64,000 nt of DNA, from NCBI GenBank assembly GCA_019914945.1, contig CM034102.1, forward strand, positions 12,823,501 through 12,887,500, read 5' to 3'. The position numbers and the translations under genes were made by a program. The stretch comes from Typha latifolia (Eukaryota; Streptophyta; Magnoliopsida; Poales; Typhaceae). The notes under the pieces were generated by a model, which saw only the letters and a program-made list of their open reading frames with translations, made no database searches and had not been told where the DNA came from. Shown here in pieces: positions 62,601 through 64,000 of the stretch (its first letter is position 1; every line of letters begins with the position of its first letter).

Positions 62601-64000
62601 AAAGCTTCATGCTCAGAGTGATAATTGATCAGTCTTTTTTTTTCGTTATTCAAAAATATGACTATTATGATTTTGTATCGTTTGGTTCTTGATCTTAGTT
62701 TTCTATTTTGAGACAAAATGTTATGGATATATTGTTAGCACTCAATTTTTATTCTAGGATGAGAAAATATAGTTTTCTATGGAAATAATGTACATCTTGA
62801 TAATTTCTTATATATAACCGCATTAGTTCAAGATGCTTGCGTGGACTCTAGCCTAGCGCCTAGGCGCTGCACGAGCCATTGGTCATCCATCTGCCGCCTA
62901 GAGTCTTTTAAAACATTGTTCTACTATAAATTACACCAATCTCTATTTTTCTCACATAATCAACCCTTGGCTCCAAGACTTTTCAGCATTACTAGCTTTC
63001 TAAGTAGTTTGCCCCTCTAAAACTTACTAGAGTTCACATCCATGAAATTTACCTCTCTCCATGATAAAAGGAGTTGCTTCTTCTTCGTGCATTCTACCAT
63101 AATGAACACTAAGTTTTCTTGATATTACAACTTGATAACTCGAAGTACTAATTAATTACAAAATCTTCAAAGACATGGTGTTAATTGGAAAATATTGGAA
63201 ACTTAAGGTGTGATTTGAAATGCCCTAGTTAGTAAAGGTCTTAACTTATATTTGTTAAAATGTAACATGAGTGATATCTATGAATGAAGGGGTATAATTG
63301 TAAACATATCCATTTACTTTTGTTTTGAGGTTCAGAATTCTCTTGTTCATTTTCTCAACCAAGCAATAGAAAGTAAAAGGCTCACAATTTCAATCTCATA
63401 CTCTCTATCTCACCAAACATTAAGAAGTGATAGGTTTTTGTTAAGAAGTAAGTTCCCCATAAATTTCCACTTTCCAAGATCGCTTCATTTCCCTCAATTT
63501 TTGTCAAGCAAACATGCCTTTGAGGAAGTAGAAATTTTAGGCTCTATCAACCCAAGTAAACTTCCTACAAATATTACCATTTGCAACTTGCAAGTCAAGA
63601 GTTTAACAAAGTACTTCTAAGGAATTGCTATTTGTGACTCCAAAATATAGATAACCACATAAAATAAAATGCTAAAAGTGTAACTTTAATTCAATAGGCC
63701 ATTAGGCACCATCATATAGTACGGCAATTATAGGTTTCTCTAATCCTAATTGGGCAGAACCAAATAAGATGACAGCAATGCATTGTACCTATAGCCTTCT
63801 CTAAGTACGTCCCGATCAGTTCTTACTGGCAAAGCACCATTCATGTTCTCTTCTCGCCCATAAAATTGAGCTGCGAGTCACACACTATCTTATTGAGAAC
63901 AGACAATAATAACCTCTACAGTAGAAATTATTCTCAGATTTATAAAAAATTTGATGAAAGAAATGATTTAGTCAAACTATGTTAATAACTACCAAAAGCA
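50751..64000 (-). CDS. FRA10AC1-like protein, partial (5' end beyond window)
   Basis: Homologue of FRA10AC1, a nuclear protein associated with spliceosomes. Visible exons: 63789-63870, 60236-60319, 58868-58907, 57061-57106, 56077-56135, 53220-53287, 51458-51541, 51265-51332, 50751-50830. Phases all agree; they encode 203 residues. Family landmarks in order: FYG and VRTDRDVLREGYR, FILSEEDDVDSTWEKRLVKR then YYDKLFKEYCIADMSQYKKG, IGLRWRTEKEVVSGKGQF, VCGNKKCDEKDGLGSYEVNF, then SYVEAGEQKQALVKLVAC and KRCAEKLVYRREKEK. The CGNKKC and ACKRC Cys pairs form a putative zinc-binding site. The tail is Lys/Glu-rich, then acidic, ending FEEFLEGMFP. Intron 5' of VNFSYV starts GC. The N-terminal exon(s) lie to the right of 63870, probably beyond 64000. 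Confidence 0.92.
53736..54095 (+). mobile_element. MITE, copy 3 of a three-copy family
   Basis: Starts GCCCCCGTTTATTTCAGGAA inside the FRA10AC1-like intron between exons 53220 and 56077. Interior blocks CTATTCATCAAAATTACATT and TTCACTTTATATCACATTAA are shared with the other copies. The right end, AATACTTCATTTTGGAAATA, is an imperfect inverse of the left. Confidence 0.7.
54770..54868 (+). repeat. GA-rich low-complexity tract
   Basis: AGAGAGA/GAAAGAGA runs that open spurious frames on both strands, in an intron of the FRA10AC1-like gene. A second GA run is at about 53640-53676. Confidence 0.7.

Noticed and set aside
1..64000. tRNA, rRNA or CRISPR loci
   Set aside because: I saw no tRNA-like A/B box pair with a cloverleaf, no rRNA segments and no regularly spaced identical repeats with unique spacers; a tRNAscan-SE run would be needed to be certain.

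Overview
The window is nuclear DNA of a flowering plant. It holds split genes with GT-AG introns, AT-rich introns and intergenic DNA, long TA microsatellites, MITEs, a LINE relic, and chloroplast-targeted products. GC-rich exons (CPS exons 12-14, last LOX exon) in AT-rich DNA lean towards a monocot, but that is inference; I cannot name the species. All exon models below were assembled by hand from splice sites, frame and family similarity, and the intron phases close in every case.

Layout, left to right. (1) 2112-10238, + strand: an intact 15-exon class II diterpene cyclase, ent-copalyl diphosphate synthase (CPS, about 827 aa), with the residues typical of gibberellin-pathway enzymes. Its 3' end is heavily rearranged: a duplicated last-exon splice acceptor and a triplicated C-terminus/3' UTR unit. 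A decayed copy of exon 14 lies at about 11.73-11.90 kb. (2) 12243-24551, - strand: NAA20, catalytic subunit of the NatB N-terminal acetyltransferase (174 aa, 6 exons). Two introns exceed 5 kb and carry MITEs, an LTR relic and a perfect 23-bp hairpin. (3) 25744-30484, - strand: an 864-aa cytosolic-type 9-lipoxygenase in 8 exons with all iron ligands. (4) About 30.6-40.1 kb: no convincing gene; a large foldback element, a minisatellite, TA arrays and retroelement-like fragments. (5) 40091-43959, - strand: an AXR4-type alpha/beta-hydrolase-fold membrane protein (auxin influx carrier trafficking), 491 aa, 2 exons. (6) 45066-45392, - strand: single-exon nuclear PsbTn (photosystem II 5 kDa protein) with a TATA box and a light-responsive-type I-box. 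(7) About 45.85-49.9 kb: a MITE, then a degenerate LINE on the + strand interrupted by a hAT-like MITE. (8) 50751 to beyond the right edge, - strand: a FRA10AC1-like spliceosome-associated protein, 9 exons visible, 5' end outside the window, with one GC-AG intron and a duplicated stop-codon region.

The genes are ordinary single-copy loci in different pathways (gibberellin synthesis, protein N-acetylation, oxylipins, auxin transport, photosynthesis, splicing). I see no operon-like or clustered pathway and no clear undescribed system. The most interesting signals are local tandem duplications that repeatedly strike gene ends and splice sites, and the short perfect hairpin in the NAA20 intron.
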